The notes beneath the pieces are model-generated. The model ran no database searches. It was given only the letters and a program-made list of their open reading frames with translations, and had not been told where the DNA came from. From NCBI RefSeq assembly GCF_964019385.1, contig NC_088645.1:28799294-28863293 (forward strand): DNA of 64,000 bases. Direction: 5' to 3'. A program made the position numbers and the translations under genes. The stretch comes from Sycon ciliatum (Eukaryota > Porifera > Calcarea > Leucosolenida > Sycettidae). Below are positions 63,063 to 64,000 of the stretch, piece after piece; position 1 is the stretch's first letter; each line of letters begins with the position of its first letter.

Positions 63063-63383
63063 TATGCATGGCAACAAATCAACATGCCTCGGTGAATACA
63101 AATTACGCAAACCCTTCAGCACATGGTCATTTCCAAAACTGCAACAGATTGACATCAATGGCAGGAGTGGGAGTATGTACTCTTGCAATTAGCATACCAA
63201 TTTCAGCTAACTTGTCGTATGGGTCATAAGTTAAGTAGTGCAGGAATAACAAGAGCTTGCCTATCATACTCTTTGAAAAACGAAACAATTAGAAGAAGGT
63301 GCGCATGATGTCAACGACCATCAGCAACATGCACAGCCTCATGGTGGCTGTCTTCCTCACCGTCCTGAAAATCATACATACAG

Positions 63384-63548
63384 TAGAGTACAGAACAACA
63401 AGGATAGTCAAGGCTTGTTTGCTGCTACTTCAAGTTTCACACTCTCGCAATCATCAGGTAACAGAGGGGGGGGGGGCTGATGATTGTGAGAGCATGAAAC
63501 TTGAAGTAGCACCAAACAAGCCTTGATTGTCCTTGTTGTTCTCTATTT
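63384..63548. repeat. Long hairpin (foldback), ~70-bp arms
   Basis: Arms containing CAAGGCTTGTTTG.TGCTACTT and CAAGTTTCA face each other around a G-rich loop (GAGGGGGGGGGGCTG). Pairing extends out to GAACAACAAGGA(T/C). Confidence 0.85.
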
Positions 63549-63624
63549 CGCTCTGCCTCCGCGGTGTTGGGTACATCCTTCGCTGACACAGTACAGTAAA
63601 AAAGAAGATTTTGTAGAATCTTGC

Positions 63625-63772
63625 ACTTGAAAACACCGCCCTTCCGGCAACAGGCTCTCAGCTGTACCAAATAAATAACTTTTCAGCGCGAAATATTGGC
63701 AAAGTTATTTATTTGGTGCAGCTGAGAGCCTGTTGCCGAATTAGCGGTGTTTTCAAGTGCAAGAAATGCGCT
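63625..63772. repeat. Second long hairpin, ~65-bp arms
   Basis: TGCACTTGAAAACACCG ... CAACAGGCTCTCAGCTG ... AAATAAATAACTTT is followed after about 25 bases by its reverse complement. Adjacent to but distinct in sequence from the first hairpin. Confidence 0.88.
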
Positions 63773-63918
63773 GCAATGAAGTTTGGGAATTCTGAAGAAA
63801 CGTTTTGTAGAATCTGGCCATTCATTACGTATAATGTTGTTGATATACTTGAACAATCACTTCTTCTCATTGCCTCTGCCTCCGCCGGGCCCCAAAGCAC
63901 AACCGTCCTGCTCGCCAT

Positions 63919-63955
63919 CATCATCATCATCATCATCATCATCCTCATCATCATT
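63919..63955. repeat. (ATC)n microsatellite
   Basis: About nine ATC units with one CTC interruption. Confidence 0.9.
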
Positions 63956-64000
63956 ACCACCTTCACCTGTCAAGCTCAACTCTCCTAGTACATGTAACAG

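Noticed and set aside
63473..63505. CTGATGA...GAAAC hammerhead candidate
   Set aside because: The intervening bases do not form helix II and helix I is absent; the match arises from hairpin arms.

Overview
The window is repeat-dense nuclear DNA of a metazoan, most likely a marine invertebrate of sponge or cnidarian grade. This is inferred from the element families present (Maverick/Polinton, Ngaro-type tyrosine-recombinase retrotransposon, CR1/Jockey-like LINEs, hammerhead retrozyme, TA- and TTA-flanked MITEs), long dinucleotide microsatellites, and one GT-AG exon. Species cannot be told from the sequence. Almost nothing is ordinary host gene: the only host-like exon I can support is a transmembrane exon at 62612-62747 (minus).

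Centre (6161-40911): a Maverick/Polinton (adintovirus-like) element of 34,739 bp at 6167-40905. It is bounded by a perfect 6-bp target duplication GTGGTC and terminal inverted repeats. It carries a virus-like gene set: packaging ATPase, penton-like minor capsid protein, double-jelly-roll major capsid protein, adenovirus-type protease, a basic core-like protein, a fibre-like protein, integrase with chromodomain, protein-primed-type DNA polymerase B, GIY-YIG nuclease and several unknown small proteins. Subtracting later insertions leaves about 19 kb, a normal Maverick size. A short TAGATAG-like motif recurs directly upstream of many of its start codons.

The Maverick itself landed in a CR1/Jockey-like LINE (LINE-1), whose endonuclease half lies at 40912-41393 and reverse-transcriptase half at 3763-6160 (minus). 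The Maverick was then hit repeatedly: a hammerhead-ribozyme retrozyme in the ATPase gene (9805-10650, 13-bp TSD), a hAT element (11107-12192, 8-bp TSD), an unclassified element with inverted ends and a degenerate hammerhead (14467-15809), a Ngaro element (17600-27513) that itself carries a full LINE-2 (21032-26197), a palindrome-rich insert in polymerase motif C (34561-35624), a LINE 3' fragment in the left terminal repeat, and MITEs. Several viral genes are also broken at A/T homopolymers or by stop codons, so this copy is a fossil, or partly an assembly artefact, rather than an intact element.

Right flank (41467-56880): nested DNA transposons (a TTAA-flanked 5-kb element containing a TTA-flanked element containing a TA-flanked MITE; a second three-layer nest at 47296-50104 with remnants of a transposase-like gene; a pogo/Tigger-like element), tandem repeats and TG microsatellites. 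56883-60945 is a LINE-3 with one intact 1260-codon ORF fusing ORF1, endonuclease and reverse transcriptase; it looks like the youngest element here. 61-64 kb holds tandem repeats, tRNA-like short repeats, the host exon, a CA microsatellite and two long hairpins. Left flank (1-3760) is unclassified repeats with no gene I recognise.
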